From positions 1 to 24,304 of IMG/VR virus record IMGVR_UViG_3300047177_000043: a stretch of DNA of 24,304 nucleotides; one strand, 5' to 3'. The notes under the pieces were generated by a model, which made no database searches, was not told the origin of the DNA, and saw nothing but the letters and a program-made list of their open reading frames with translations. This DNA comes from a virus. A program made the translations under genes and the position numbers. Below, piece after piece: positions 6,979-14,937 of this stretch (the stretch's first letter is position 1; the number at the start of each line of letters is the position of its first letter).

Positions 6979-7526
6979 GTTTTACTCCTAATATTCCTAA
7001 TACAGGTCAAAGTTTAGGACAGACTAAGGTTGCAATACAAAATAACTTCACTAATTATAATACGGTAATGAGCGTAGATCACGTGGCTCCCAATGATACA
7101 GGTCAAGGCAAACATAAACACTCTACTTATGTAGCCCAAAGCAGCGATCCTGTTAATTTATCAGGGGAAATCTCCACCTACAGTAAAGCTATTTCTGGGG
7201 TTACTGAGCAATTTGTAATTCGGGATGCAGTAACAACGGCGATCCAGATGACAAGGGGAACCCCCTCTTTGGGAACTTCCGGACGTACATTTTTACCGGG
7301 TGGGCTTTTGTTGCAATGGGGGCAGGGTTCTTCTGGAACTACTATCAATTTTACATTTTCCACTCCTTTTAATAATCCCCCCTACTCTTTGCAAGTGACT
7401 CCTTTAGCAAATAGTACATCTGGAAATGCTGCTGTAATATCTATTGGGTCTGTTACAAGCAGTGGATTTTCTGCTCTTGTTAGCCGCTCTGGACTTTTTG
7501 TCTATTATATCGCTATAGGGGTGTAG
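6975..7526 (+). CDS. Small tail fibre-like protein
   Basis: A 183-residue protein. The N-terminal part (MSFTPNIPNTGQSLGQTKVAIQNNFTNYNTVM) is a frequent start of virion-attached fibres, followed by a polar region with GQGKHKHSTYV. The C-terminal part, GGLLLQWGQGSS...FTFSTPFNNPPYSLQVTP, matches the pattern of the gp53-like C-terminal fibre domain, in which a GGL.LQWG strand is followed by FxTPFNNPPY. It probably forms a trimeric tip or a needle-like piece. It starts within the stop of the connector gene and ends 3 bases before the next gene, so it belongs to the connector/tail transcript. Confidence 0.65.
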   Translation: MSFTPNIPNTGQSLGQTKVAIQNNFTNYNTVMSVDHVAPNDTGQGKHKHSTYVAQSSDPVNLSGEISTYSKAISGVTEQFVIRDAVTTAIQMTRGTPSLGTSGRTFLPGGLLLQWGQGSSGTTINFTFSTPFNNPPYSLQVTPLANSTSGNAAVISIGSVTSSGFSALVSRSGLFVYYIAIGV

Positions 7527-7529
7527 ATT

Positions 7530-9839
7530 GTGGAATCCATTTTTATCACTGGATATCCAACAGGTCTACAAACTGATAAAAAGCCTTTTCTCCTTCCAGA
7601 CACTGCTTGGCAGACGATGGAGAATGCTTTTATATTTAGAGAGAGGGTCAAAAAGCGTCAGGGTCTTGAATATTTAGGAAGATTAAAAAGAAATTTATCT
7701 TCCCAATCTTTAGGATCTACGGTCACCTCTCAATTAACCTATACCTTTAACATAAAGAGTCTTCTTTCTCTAGAATCTTCTGCCGAAATCTCCCCTTCAA
7801 GCTTAGTTGTAACAATAACAGGTGCAGATAGCGCTACCTTTACAGATCAGGGAAATGGCCAATTAACTGCAACTGGCACTGGAGTTACTTTAGGATCTTA
7901 TGTTGTCTATAATAATGGTGTAGTAACTATAAATTTATCTGCTTCTGTGGGTTCCTCGCCAATTACAGCCTCCTTTGATTACTTCCCAACCCTCCCTGTG
8001 ATGGGAATCATTCAAAGGGATTTAGGGTATCTCAATCAAAAACAAACCCTTTGGTTTGATACGAAATATGCCTACATCTTGAATGGCTCTAATTATATAG
8101 AGTTTATACCTGGAACAACATGGAGCGGATCAGATAGCGATTTTTTTTGGGGATTTAACTATAGGGGAACGGGCCCTCAAAACAAACTTTTGTTTGTGAC
8201 AAATTTTGTCAATACAGCCGGGTCTCCTATGAGATATACAGATGGAACTACCTGCACTACTTTTGCTCCGGCTATTACTTCGACTCAATTCCTATTTCAG
8301 GCTCGCATCATCGTTTCTTATTATAATAGGTTGATCGCTCTCAACTGTATAGAGGGAGTCTCTATATCGGGAGCTGTAACAATAGGTAATAGGGCTAGGT
8401 GTTCCGGACCTGTTGGTGCTGATCCCACAAGTAGCAATGCATGGCGCGGTGATCTACCTGGTAATGGATTTGTCTTTGATATTCCCACTAATGAAGATAT
8501 CACATCTGCGATGTTTGTAAAAAATACGTTGGTAGTTAGGTGTGAACAGACTACCTGGCAACTGCGCTACACGGGAAATTATGGAAATCCCTTCTTATGG
8601 GAAAGGGTATCAGCGGATTTTGGTGGTGAATCTACCTTTGCTGGGGTTCTTCTAGAAAATAATCAACTAGACATTGGCACAAAGGCGATTACAGCTGCTA
8701 ATTCAATCGAGGTAAAGAGAATTGATTCCAATATTCCTAGTCAAGTTTTTCAGTTTCAAATTTCCAATAATGGATTGAAAAGAGTTCAAGGTATAAGAGA
8801 TTATTATAATGAATTGATATATTGGAATTATCCAGACTCAAATACTCAATTAAATCAAAATACTCCTGTTATTTTTCCAAACAAAGTATTAGTATACAAC
8901 TATAGAAATTCTTCATGGGCTATTTTTAGAGATAATGTAACAGCCTTTGGAACGTTGCAATTAGTTAATAATCAAGTAACTTGGGATAGTACAACGGTAA
9001 CTTGGGATGATGAAGATGTCACCTGGGATGATACTGAATCTCAATCTAACTTTCCTGCTACGGTAAGTGGGAATGCCCAAGGATGGACTTTTCTCTATAA
9101 TTATAGCAATCCCGATGATCCCTCATTAAGTATTCAATCGATCAATCTGACCACTACACCGATTCAGCTCACAATCCCAAATCATAATTTGCTGCAATTT
9201 GAGACCTTTCAGATAAAGGGAATGAATTTTTTGGAAAGTGTAGGATTTTCTCCTATAGAGTGCAGTCTAAACAATGGACTTTTTAATGTTTTGAATGTCG
9301 TAGATGCTAATACAATTGAAATTTCTCAGTGGGATTTTTCCGAAAATTCCTACACAGAGGATATTGTTGTGACATTCACTCCAGTGACTCCTTTAGTGAA
9401 TGTGATATACATAGGATTAGGCACTCTTACGCTCTTTCCAAAATTAAATATTCAAACCAAAGATTTTAATATTTATCAAAATAGTGGATTGCAGACGAAA
9501 TTGTCTTCGATCGACTTTCTTATAAAGCCTACTTCCAGTGCCTCTATGTCCGTCTTTTTATATAAAAATGCTTCTCCAGCTGTGAGGGGAAATTTTTTAA
9601 TTAGTAGCAACCCTGCTACTTGGATTCAAGATATGGAAACATCTGGTCAAAATACTTTCTACTCCCCCGTATCTGATTATTCTTGGTTTAGATTTTTTAC
9701 TACTCTATCGGCTCAATATTTCAATATAAACCTAACCTATGATGATGCATTAATGAATACATTATCTACACACCAGCAGGGATGGGAACTCTATGCCATT
9801 AATGCCAGATGCATGCCTGGAGGTAGGATTACATTCTAG
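7530..9839 (+). CDS. Large tail (nozzle / stabilisation-like) protein
   Basis: A 769-residue protein started at GTG 7530, three bases after the preceding stop. The N-terminus (FITGYPTGLQTDKKPFLLPDTAWQTMENAFIFRERVKKRQGLEYLGRL) is characteristic of large podovirus tail proteins of the nozzle or packaged-DNA-stabilisation type. Residues 20-50 describe the segment entering the particle. The bulk is beta-rich, consistent with propeller-like domains: repeated aromatic/Asp strands such as SWAIFRDNVTAFG and WDDTES. A 3 x 7 residue VTWD repeat lies at residues 483-503. The C-terminus (HQQGWELYAINARCMPGGRITF) is compact. The gene ends the plus-strand connector/tail block. Function is inferred from length, position and N-terminal style. 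Confidence 0.6.
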   Translation: MESIFITGYPTGLQTDKKPFLLPDTAWQTMENAFIFRERVKKRQGLEYLGRLKRNLSSQSLGSTVTSQLTYTFNIKSLLSLESSAEISPSSLVVTITGADSATFTDQGNGQLTATGTGVTLGSYVVYNNGVVTINLSASVGSSPITASFDYFPTLPVMGIIQRDLGYLNQKQTLWFDTKYAYILNGSNYIEFIPGTTWSGSDSDFFWGFNYRGTGPQNKLLFVTNFVNTAGSPMRYTDGTTCTTFAPAITSTQFLFQARIIVSYYNRLIALNCIEGVSISGAVTIGNRARCSGPVGADPTSSNAWRGDLPGNGFVFDIPTNEDITSAMFVKNTLVVRCEQTTWQLRYTGNYGNPFLWERVSADFGGESTFAGVLLENNQLDIGTKAITAANSIEVKRIDSNIPSQVFQFQISNNGLKRVQGIRDYYNELIYWNYPDSNTQLNQNTPVIFPNKVLVYNYRNSSWAIFRDNVTAFGTLQLVNNQVTWDSTTVTWDDEDVTWDDTESQSNFPATVSGNAQGWTFLYNYSNPDDPSLSIQSINLTTTPIQLTIPNHNLLQFETFQIKGMNFLESVGFSPIECSLNNGLFNVLNVVDANTIEISQWDFSENSYTEDIVVTFTPVTPLVNVIYIGLGTLTLFPKLNIQTKDFNIYQNSGLQTKLSSIDFLIKPTSSASMSVFLYKNASPAVRGNFLISSNPATWIQDMETSGQNTFYSPVSDYSWFRFFTTLSAQYFNINLTYDDALMNTLSTHQQGWELYAINARCMPGGRITF
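8976..9038 (+). repeat. Three 21-base in-frame repeats (VTWD units)
   Basis: Units begin at 8976, 8997 and 9018 and encode VTWDSTT, VTWDDED and VTWDDTE within the large tail protein. The DNA copies have diverged, so this is an old, maintained repeat. Confidence 0.8.
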
Positions 9840-9895
9840 TTTATTCATTTTTATTATATAATTAATGAGATGTTAATAACTTTTTAGGTAAATAA

Positions 9896-10141
9896 ATGAG
9901 CTGGGAAATTATTGTAGGATTGGTATTGGTCATTGGAACGATTTTAGGTGTGACGATTCCTTTGCACCAAACAATTAGAGAAGACATGAGATTTGCTCAA
10001 TCAAGATCAGATGCACAAATAGCAGCTATCAGTCAAAATATCTTAGCTATTCACCAAGAGATGAAAGATTTTCATAGTAGATTATGCCGTATAGAAGAGC
10101 GTTCTAGAGGTCTCAAGATGGATGAGACAAAGGAGAAATAA
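9896..10141 (+). CDS. Small membrane / coiled-coil protein, DFHSRLC tail
   Basis: An 81-residue protein. One membrane span covers residues about 4-24 and contains LVIGTILGVTIPLH, nearly the same as in the minus-strand proteins at 22854-23087, 15589-15771 and 15773-15967. A polar helix follows (REDMRFAQSRSDAQIAAISQNILAIHQEM), then the family tail DFHSRLCRIEERSRG. It stands one base before the next family member at 10143, and its C-terminal codons supply AAGGAG for that gene. Its own ribosome site is TAGG. The single cysteine in the tail could form a disulfide in an oligomer, but this is only inference. Confidence 0.7.
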   Translation: MSWEIIVGLVLVIGTILGVTIPLHQTIREDMRFAQSRSDAQIAAISQNILAIHQEMKDFHSRLCRIEERSRGLKMDETKEK

Positions 10142-10142
10142 T

Positions 10143-10409
10143 ATGAATTTAGAAATTATTGTTGCTATTATGGGTAGCACAATTGCAATTGTGGGCGTAG
10201 TGGTCGCTATGATGTTTTGGGTTCGTCAAGAAGCTAATGCATTAAGAGCCGAAGCAAAAGAAGATAGAAAAGATTTTATACAAATAAGCAGAAATTTAGA
10301 AAATTATGTTTATGCAATTCAATCTGAAATGAAAGATTTTCATAATAGACTGTGCATTATTGAGGAGCGTTCAAGAGGTCTAAAATCAGAAGAAACAAAA
10401 AAGAAATAG
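10143..10409 (+). CDS. Small membrane / coiled-coil protein, DFHNRLC tail
   Basis: An 88-residue protein when started at ATG 10143, which is preferred to ATG 10122 because AAGGAG lies 8 bases before it and the paralogues begin with a short polar stub before the span. The hydrophobic segment (EIIVAIMGSTIAIVGVVVAMMFWV) covers residues about 3-26. A charged helix (EANALRAEAKEDRKDFIQISRNLEN) precedes the tail DFHNRLCIIEERSRG. The C-terminus LKSEETKKK matches LKMDETKEK of the 9896 gene, so these two adjacent copies arose by duplication or have been homogenised. Function unknown. Confidence 0.7.
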   Translation: MNLEIIVAIMGSTIAIVGVVVAMMFWVRQEANALRAEAKEDRKDFIQISRNLENYVYAIQSEMKDFHNRLCIIEERSRGLKSEETKKK

Positions 10410-10412
10410 CGT

Positions 10413-10883
10413 ATGTCTACTAATACCCAAATTTTATCGGCTAATCAGTTACCTATTTCAATTGAAATTCCCTCTGATATAGATCACATGCAAAGTGTTC
10501 TTACTGAACATTTGTCTAGAGTAAGTAACACTGTAAATTCCAAAGAGGGTTCCCTCTATGATTTGCAAGAAATTTCTAATTTCCAACAATTCTTTACTCA
10601 AGGAAATCCTCAAATCTATAGAGATGGGTATCGATTTACTTTTGATTTAGTCGCCATGAACGGGGGAAACATAGCTGGAAGTGCTACAGTTTCTTTTCCT
10701 CACAACATTTCCAACATCATAAATGCAACGCGTATCTATGCTTCTTGTACAAGTACAACTCCGGAATATTTTTCTGTGATGTATCCAGAAGCAAAACTCA
10801 ATGCAACTCAGATTGTTTTTACCAACCCTCAAACATCGCCTTTGAGTGGTTGCATATTCATAGCTGAATATACAAAAACATGA
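10413..10883 (+). CDS. Small virion structural protein
   Basis: A 156-residue soluble protein with no membrane segment. The N-terminus (LSANQLPISIEIPSDIDHMQSVLTEHLSRVSNTVNSKEGSLYDLQEI) is partly helical, like a trimerising attachment region, and is followed by a beta-rich part (YRDGYRFTFDLVAMNGGNIAGSATVSF...FIAEYTKT). Such a layout is frequent in small phage tail or fibre-associated proteins. It lies between two small membrane/coiled-coil genes, so the block alternates virion and accessory genes. No family recognised; a tail or needle-associated role is an inference from position between the large tail protein and the ejection proteins. Confidence 0.5.
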   Translation: MSTNTQILSANQLPISIEIPSDIDHMQSVLTEHLSRVSNTVNSKEGSLYDLQEISNFQQFFTQGNPQIYRDGYRFTFDLVAMNGGNIAGSATVSFPHNISNIINATRIYASCTSTTPEYFSVMYPEAKLNATQIVFTNPQTSPLSGCIFIAEYTKT

Positions 10884-10913
10884 TAAAATATCTCCTAAAA
10901 TAGGGATAAAATT

Positions 10914-11255
10914 ATGGATTGGTCAAATGTTATAATTTCTATATGCACTGTTTCTACAACTGTGCTGGCTATTACATCTATTTTAGGGAAAAAATTTGAT
11001 AAAATAGATGCTAGATTTGAAAAAATAGATGCTAGATTTGAAAAAATAGATGCTAGATTTGATAAAATTGAGACGGAATTAAAGTCTAATGGAGAAAGAT
11101 TGGCGCGTGTAGAAGAAAAGTTAATTAGTTTAGAGAGTCGTTTAGAAGAAAAAATAAATGGATTGGATAGAAGGGTAAGCCATCTTGAAACTATGCTTAG
11201 CATGCTCGTTTCCTTTCTGTTAGATCATAAAAAAACTGGAACAGAAAAAATGTAA
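10914..11255 (+). CDS. Small membrane protein with long KIDARFE coiled coil
   Basis: A 113-residue protein. A membrane span (residues about 5-25, NVIISICTVSTTVLAITSILG) is followed by a long heptad region from about residue 26 to 90: KIDARFE, KIDARFE, KIDARFD, KIETELK, then ERLARVEEKLISLESRLEEKINGLDRRVSHLETM. The C-terminal end LSMLVSFLL is again hydrophobic. The first repeats are exact 21-base DNA units, so this coil has grown by slippage or unequal exchange. It lacks the DFHGRLC tail and is the longest member of the family here. The KID-based coil is reminiscent of small repeat-bearing membrane proteins in other bacteria, but no homology is claimed. Confidence 0.65.
   Translation: MDWSNVIISICTVSTTVLAITSILGKKFDKIDARFEKIDARFEKIDARFDKIETELKSNGERLARVEEKLISLESRLEEKINGLDRRVSHLETMLSMLVSFLLDHKKTGTEKM
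11001..11063 (+). repeat. Three 21-base tandem repeats (KIDARFE units)
   Basis: Units at 11001-11021, 11022-11042 and 11043-11063 are the same except for the last base, and each encodes one coiled-coil heptad. The near-identity points to recent expansion. Confidence 0.9.
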
Positions 11256-11268
11256 ATCTATTTTACAT
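11250..11268. promoter_or_regulatory. Degenerate copy of the 19-base palindrome
   Basis: ATGTAAATCTATTTTACAT has the same length and outer arms (ATGTAAA/TTTACAT) as the two sites at 11406 and 16771, with a poorer centre. It overlaps the stop codon of the 10914 gene and lies about 140 bases before the perfect copy. The stretch 11269-11403 contains no gene; a weak hairpin (AATTTAACC with GGTTGATTT around 11299-11331) followed by a few T bases could be a terminator for the preceding genes, at low confidence. Confidence 0.4.
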
Positions 11269-11403
11269 AAGAATGTCCAAAAAATCTAAGACTTGCAATT
11301 TAACCACCTTTAAAGGCTCAAGGTTGATTTTTATCTAATCTGGGCTACCTTCATATACCTCAATCTATTTAATTTAATCTACGGCCTCTCTACAAAGAGC
11401 AAA

Positions 11404-11426
11404 AAATGTAAAACCGTTTTACATTT
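11404..11426. promoter_or_regulatory. Palindromic operator-like site before the ejection genes
   Basis: The core ATGTAAAAC-C-GTTTTACAT (11406-11424) is a perfect 9+1+9 inverted repeat, extended by AA/TT on both sides. It lies about 40 bases upstream of ATG 11464. The right arm contains TTTACA, which may double as a weak -35 element. The same palindrome precedes the fibre cluster, so a shared regulator is likely. A dimeric helix-turn-helix protein would fit the size; the regulator is not in this window as far as I can see. Confidence 0.55.
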
Positions 11427-11463
11427 GTAATCTTATTTATGATGATGGGAAAAAAGAGGTTAT

Positions 11464-12072
11464 ATGTCTCCAAGCGTAATTATGGGGCTTCTTTCTGCTG
11501 CTGGAATCGGTGGAAGCATTTTTGGTAAGGGATCTAAGGATAAATTTGGTCGTATAGATACTCTGACTCAAGGTCAGCATCAAGGTCTAGATGATATTTT
11601 ATCGCAAATCAGAGGCGGAAGAGCTTCTCAAAATTATGATCTTTCCCAGGATTATCTAAGTAAGCTTTTAAGTGGTGATGAGGGAGTTTACGATCAATTT
11701 GCTGCTCCTTATATGCAAAACTTTAAAGAGAATATCCTTCCAGGGATTGCAGAACAATTTGGAGGTGCTGGAGGAGGACTTGGGGGTGCAAATGAGAGTT
11801 CTGCATTTGGTCAAGCCCTTGGAGGAGCTGGGGGTAATTTACAAGCGCAATTAGCCAATCTATTTGCTAATCTTAGACAGCAGTCAGCTGGACAAGCGAT
11901 GGGTCAATATAATTCGTTGGCAGGTCTAGGACTCGGCACTCAAGCCTTTCAACCCTATTATCAACAAGGCCAACCTGGGTTTGGGAGTCATCTCGCTTCC
12001 GGTATTGGAGGAGGATTTGGAAAGGCTTTTGGGCAAGTAGGCGGAAAGGCTTTTTCGGATTGGTTGGGTTAA
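11464..12072 (+). CDS. Internal virion / DNA ejection protein, first
   Basis: A 202-residue protein with a glycine- and alanine-rich composition. The N-terminus is hydrophobic (VIMGLLSAAGIGGSIFG). The centre includes ILPGIAEQFGGAGGGLGGANESSAFGQALGGAGGNLQAQLA, a pattern familiar from podovirus internal proteins that are ejected with the DNA, and the C-terminus is again Gly-rich (GSHLASGIGGGFGKAFGQVGGKAF). It begins an operon of three such genes, spaced by 18 bases and then overlapping. The start is supported by AGAGG 4 bases before the ATG. Role in building the channel across the cell envelope is inferred from composition and order. Confidence 0.65.
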   Translation: MSPSVIMGLLSAAGIGGSIFGKGSKDKFGRIDTLTQGQHQGLDDILSQIRGGRASQNYDLSQDYLSKLLSGDEGVYDQFAAPYMQNFKENILPGIAEQFGGAGGGLGGANESSAFGQALGGAGGNLQAQLANLFANLRQQSAGQAMGQYNSLAGLGLGTQAFQPYYQQGQPGFGSHLASGIGGGFGKAFGQVGGKAFSDWLG

Positions 12073-12090
12073 TATTTAAATAGGCTTTAT

Positions 12091-13215
12091 ATGGTACATA
12101 TTCTTCCTCCTAAACTCAATATTGGCTCTATGATCGGGCAGAGTTTAGGTCAAGGTTTAGCGGGCGGCTTTGAAAAAGGAATGGATCAAAGCCTATCTGA
12201 TCAATTAGATGAAAAAAAACATCAGAGAGCTTTAGAACAGATAAGAGCAAAAGAACAAGCTAAATATAAGGAAAGAACAGATCAATTTTTACGTGCTCGA
12301 GAAGAAACAGAAAAAAGAAGGTCTCTTTCTGAATCTTTAGAAAACAATCCTGAAAATCCTAAAGGACTTACTCAAAATGAAAATAGACCTATTACAAATG
12401 ATGACGTAGAAAATGCTTATTTATTAGCTAAGGAATATGGAGAGGTTAAACAAAAACAAAAAGAATCTCAAGATCGTAAATTTGAAGCAGACAGAAAATT
12501 TCATTCCACAAGATCAAACAAATTTTTAGATGAAGTAAACACTTCTTTTAAAGGAATCCCTGAAAGAGAAGTAGCCTTGAATGCTGCTGAAGCGGCAATT
12601 ACTTCCGGTCAAATGAATAATGCTTTAGGAGGAGACTTTTGGGCTAATGCTTTAGGTATTCCTTCATTGAGAGATGTAAGCGGGGCCGTATTAAATACGG
12701 CGGCAAAAATTAATTTAATAGGATCTCTCAGTCGCGTTTCTGCTAGACCAAATCAGTTTTTAGAGAAACAAATTGCTGATTCTTTTGCTAAAGCTGGACA
12801 AACTAAAGAAACCAATTTAGCTCAAGTAAGACTAGGTAAATCCATCTTGAATATGGAAAAGAATTTTAATGAAGTTACAGATAATTTAGCAGATCAATAC
12901 AGACAGTCTCTGGGATATGTGCCAGAAAATATAGATTCTATCGTTAGGAAGCAGGTAGAGCCTTTTAATAAAAGAGAAATGGAGAGAACTTCTTTAGATA
13001 TTCAAAGATTAACAGAAAAACAACTGGGTTCTGCTAAACTTAATTCTGTTCAAAAAGTATATCCTGGAACTCCTCTTACCCCTGAAAAATATAGAGTCTT
13101 GTTTAATAAAGCGTCGGGAAGCACAGAAGAAGAGAGAGATAAAAAGGCTATTGAGACAGCTAAAAAAGCTGGGTATAGAATTTTAGACCTTAACGCTCTT
13201 GGCTATAATGAGTAG
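12091..13215 (+). CDS. Internal virion / DNA ejection protein, second
   Basis: A 374-residue protein. Residues 1-35 are Gly-rich and weakly hydrophobic (IGSMIGQSLGQGLAGGFEKGMDQSLS), followed by a highly charged helix (residues about 38-85, EKKHQRALEQIRAKEQAKYKERTDQF). The remaining part is largely helical, with a hydrophobic patch near residues 190-215 (FWANALGIPSLRDVSGAVLNTAAKINLIGSL). This combination of coiled coil and amphipathic helices fits the second ejection protein of a podovirus. Its last codons overlap the start of the third gene by 8 bases, indicating coupled translation. No lytic enzyme motif is visible. Confidence 0.6.
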   Translation: MVHILPPKLNIGSMIGQSLGQGLAGGFEKGMDQSLSDQLDEKKHQRALEQIRAKEQAKYKERTDQFLRAREETEKRRSLSESLENNPENPKGLTQNENRPITNDDVENAYLLAKEYGEVKQKQKESQDRKFEADRKFHSTRSNKFLDEVNTSFKGIPEREVALNAAEAAITSGQMNNALGGDFWANALGIPSLRDVSGAVLNTAAKINLIGSLSRVSARPNQFLEKQIADSFAKAGQTKETNLAQVRLGKSILNMEKNFNEVTDNLADQYRQSLGYVPENIDSIVRKQVEPFNKREMERTSLDIQRLTEKQLGSAKLNSVQKVYPGTPLTPEKYRVLFNKASGSTEEERDKKAIETAKKAGYRILDLNALGYNE

Positions 13216-14626
13216 TTATTTTAAAAACCTATATTCTAATCCAAAAGAAGAAGAAAATCTAGAAAACTTTTCTTCATATTATTCTGCTAACAAAAAATCT
13301 ACAGATAAAGATATTCAAGAAGAAAATCTAAAAAATGATTTAGATTCTAATGATGAGTCTCTGGGATCTAAGATTATTCGTAATACAGCCCGATTAGGAA
13401 CAGATGTGGCTCAAACTGTTGTTGCATCCCCAGGAGAAAACCTTGCTTTTGCTAATTTAGCCGCTGGACCTATTTATGAGGGAATTTCAGGAAAAAAATC
13501 TTCTCCTTATGAAGAAATGGGAATATCTAAAATACTTCCTACCAATGAGCAATTACAAAAGAATCGTCCCGATTATCTTCTTCCTAAAAATGAAACAGAG
13601 GCCTTTTTCAGTGATTCCGTTAAAAATATTACAAATCTTTTAAATCCCATAGACTGGGCTGGAAAATATAAGTTTGCAAAAAAAGGAGTGAATCTAGCAG
13701 CCCAATTAGGAAAAAAGTTATTTAAAGCTACTGCATTAGAGAGTGGTGGAGAGTTGGTAAAACAGGGAGCTGAAAAGTTAGGAGTAGATCAAGAAACTTC
13801 TAAATATTTGAAGTTTGGTTCTGTTGTTTTATCCTCAATTCTTTCTGAAGGGGGCTTAAATGCCGCTAAAAAACTATCAAATTCTCTTTACGATCAAGCA
13901 AGAAAACTTAGATCTCCTTCTTCTTTTGTTAATGCAAATAAGTTAAAGACAAAGTTGGTTAATTTAAAGAAATCTCTTGAATCAGGCGGTGTTTCTCCGG
14001 CATCATCTTCTTCTCTTAAAAAAGTAGATGAGATGCTGGAAAATATCAATAAAGGACAAGGAAGAATTTCTATAGAGGATTTAGAAAATTTTAAGAAGAA
14101 AATTAATATTGATCGTGGAAATCTTTATCAAGAATTACCAGGACGATCGAATAAAGCAGGAAGAAAAACCTTAAAATCTAATATTGATAGTGTCTCTTCA
14201 ATAGTAGATGAAGGGTTAGATGAATATGGAAAATTAAATCCTAAATGGTATAAAAAATATAAAGAAGCGAATGAGGTTTTTTCTTCTATCGAAAGTAGTA
14301 AAACAATCTCGAGAAATCTTGGTCATTTAGCAAAAAAATACTCTCCGCATTCCCTTTCTGGAGTTATTTTAGCGGGAGCTACAAATCCAGAAATGATCAT
14401 TCCAACGGGAATTGGCTCTATTGCTACTTTTGCAGGATTAAAAGTTGCAGAATTAGGAGCTAGATTTATGAAAAGCCCTAGTTTAAGAAAACACTATATG
14501 AATATTTTAGAGGGAGCTGCTACAGGAAATTCTCAGTTTGTAGTTTACAATCTCAACTTACTCAAGAAAGCGATTGAAGATGATCCTTCTCTGTTAGAAG
14601 AAAAAAATGATGCTAATCCTCATTAA
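13208..14626 (+). CDS. Internal virion / DNA ejection protein, third
   Basis: A 472-residue protein started at ATG 13208; a TTG at 13199 is possible but less likely. The first 60 residues are charged and disordered-looking. Hydrophobic Ala/Gly segments appear near residues 70-100 (DVAQTVVASPGENLAFANLAAGPIYEG) and 395-420 (SGVILAGATNPEMIIPTGIGSIATFAGL), with a charged helical centre (VNANKLKTKLVNLKKSLES). Segments of this kind are expected of proteins that insert in the host envelope during DNA ejection. It ends the operon and its 3' end overlaps the convergent 33-residue minus-strand gene. No transglycosylase or other catalytic motif was seen. Confidence 0.55.
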   Translation: MSSYFKNLYSNPKEEENLENFSSYYSANKKSTDKDIQEENLKNDLDSNDESLGSKIIRNTARLGTDVAQTVVASPGENLAFANLAAGPIYEGISGKKSSPYEEMGISKILPTNEQLQKNRPDYLLPKNETEAFFSDSVKNITNLLNPIDWAGKYKFAKKGVNLAAQLGKKLFKATALESGGELVKQGAEKLGVDQETSKYLKFGSVVLSSILSEGGLNAAKKLSNSLYDQARKLRSPSSFVNANKLKTKLVNLKKSLESGGVSPASSSSLKKVDEMLENINKGQGRISIEDLENFKKKINIDRGNLYQELPGRSNKAGRKTLKSNIDSVSSIVDEGLDEYGKLNPKWYKKYKEANEVFSSIESSKTISRNLGHLAKKYSPHSLSGVILAGATNPEMIIPTGIGSIATFAGLKVAELGARFMKSPSLRKHYMNILEGAATGNSQFVVYNLNLLKKAIEDDPSLLEEKNDANPH

Positions 14627-14714
14627 AATGGTCACCCTTCCCACTAAAATATTCACCTATTTCATTGAAAATTCCAAAAAATAGTAGACCAAGAGCTAAA
14701 CAAAATACCCACAC
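14613..14714 (-). CDS. Tiny hydrophobic protein (33 residues, GTG start)
   Basis: A 33-residue open frame from GTG 14714: VWVF-CLALGLLFFGIF forms a hydrophobic stretch, then NEIGEYFSGKGDHFNED is polar. GAGGAG in the end of the preceding gene lies about 9 bases upstream, a good ribosome site. It is the last gene of the minus-strand array, two bases from the stop of the 51-residue gene, and overlaps the 3' end of the third ejection gene by 14 bases. It lacks a coiled coil. Small size and GTG start make the call uncertain. Confidence 0.35.
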   Translation of the reverse strand: MWVFCLALGLLFFGIFNEIGEYFSGKGDHFNED

Positions 14715-14715
14715 T

Positions 14716-14871
14716 TTAAATTCTCCTCATTTCTTCCATAATTCCCTCTATTTTTGATAATCTTTCTCGAGTTTGCATCATATAAGTCATAAGAGTAAAA
14801 AAGCCGATTAGGATTGCTATATAGACTCCAATCTTTTCCCAATTGATGTCTTTCCAGTTAATGTTTGACAT
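14716..14871 (-). CDS. Small membrane / coiled-coil protein (51 residues)
   Basis: Residues 1-14 are polar (MSNINWKDINWEKI). A membrane span follows (GVYIAILIGFFTLMTYMM), then a short coil, QTRERLSKIEGIMEEMRRI. RLSKIEGIMEE resembles the ends of the 19-240 and 16234-16404 products (IEGVVWR, IEGAIWR). GGAG lies about 8 bases before the ATG, inside the overlapping 25-residue frame. Gene order and design argue for a real gene of the same family, minus the DFHGRLC tail. Function unknown. Confidence 0.55.
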   Translation of the reverse strand: MSNINWKDINWEKIGVYIAILIGFFTLMTYMMQTRERLSKIEGIMEEMRRI

Positions 14872-14935
14872 TAGGTAAGCTCCAATAGATTCCCCACATT
14901 AAAACACTGAGACAAAAAATAGTGATCCAGAACAT
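14858..14935 (-). CDS. Tiny hydrophobic peptide (25 residues)
   Basis: MFWITIFCLSVLMWGIYWSL followed by PNVKH makes a single hydrophobic helix with a short tail. The conserved codons at the end of the 14938 gene give GAGGGA upstream of this ATG, just as they do for the true family members. Its end overlaps the start of the 51-residue gene by 14 bases. It may be a small membrane peptide or just a translated leader coupling the two genes. Confidence 0.3.
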   Translation of the reverse strand: MFWITIFCLSVLMWGIYWSLPNVKH

Positions 14936-14937
14936 GG

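Noticed and set aside
10895-11203. Minus-strand frame with repeated SILSNLASIFSNLA segments
   Set aside because: It is the exact antisense of the KIDARFE repeats and has no ribosome site; the plus-strand gene is better supported.
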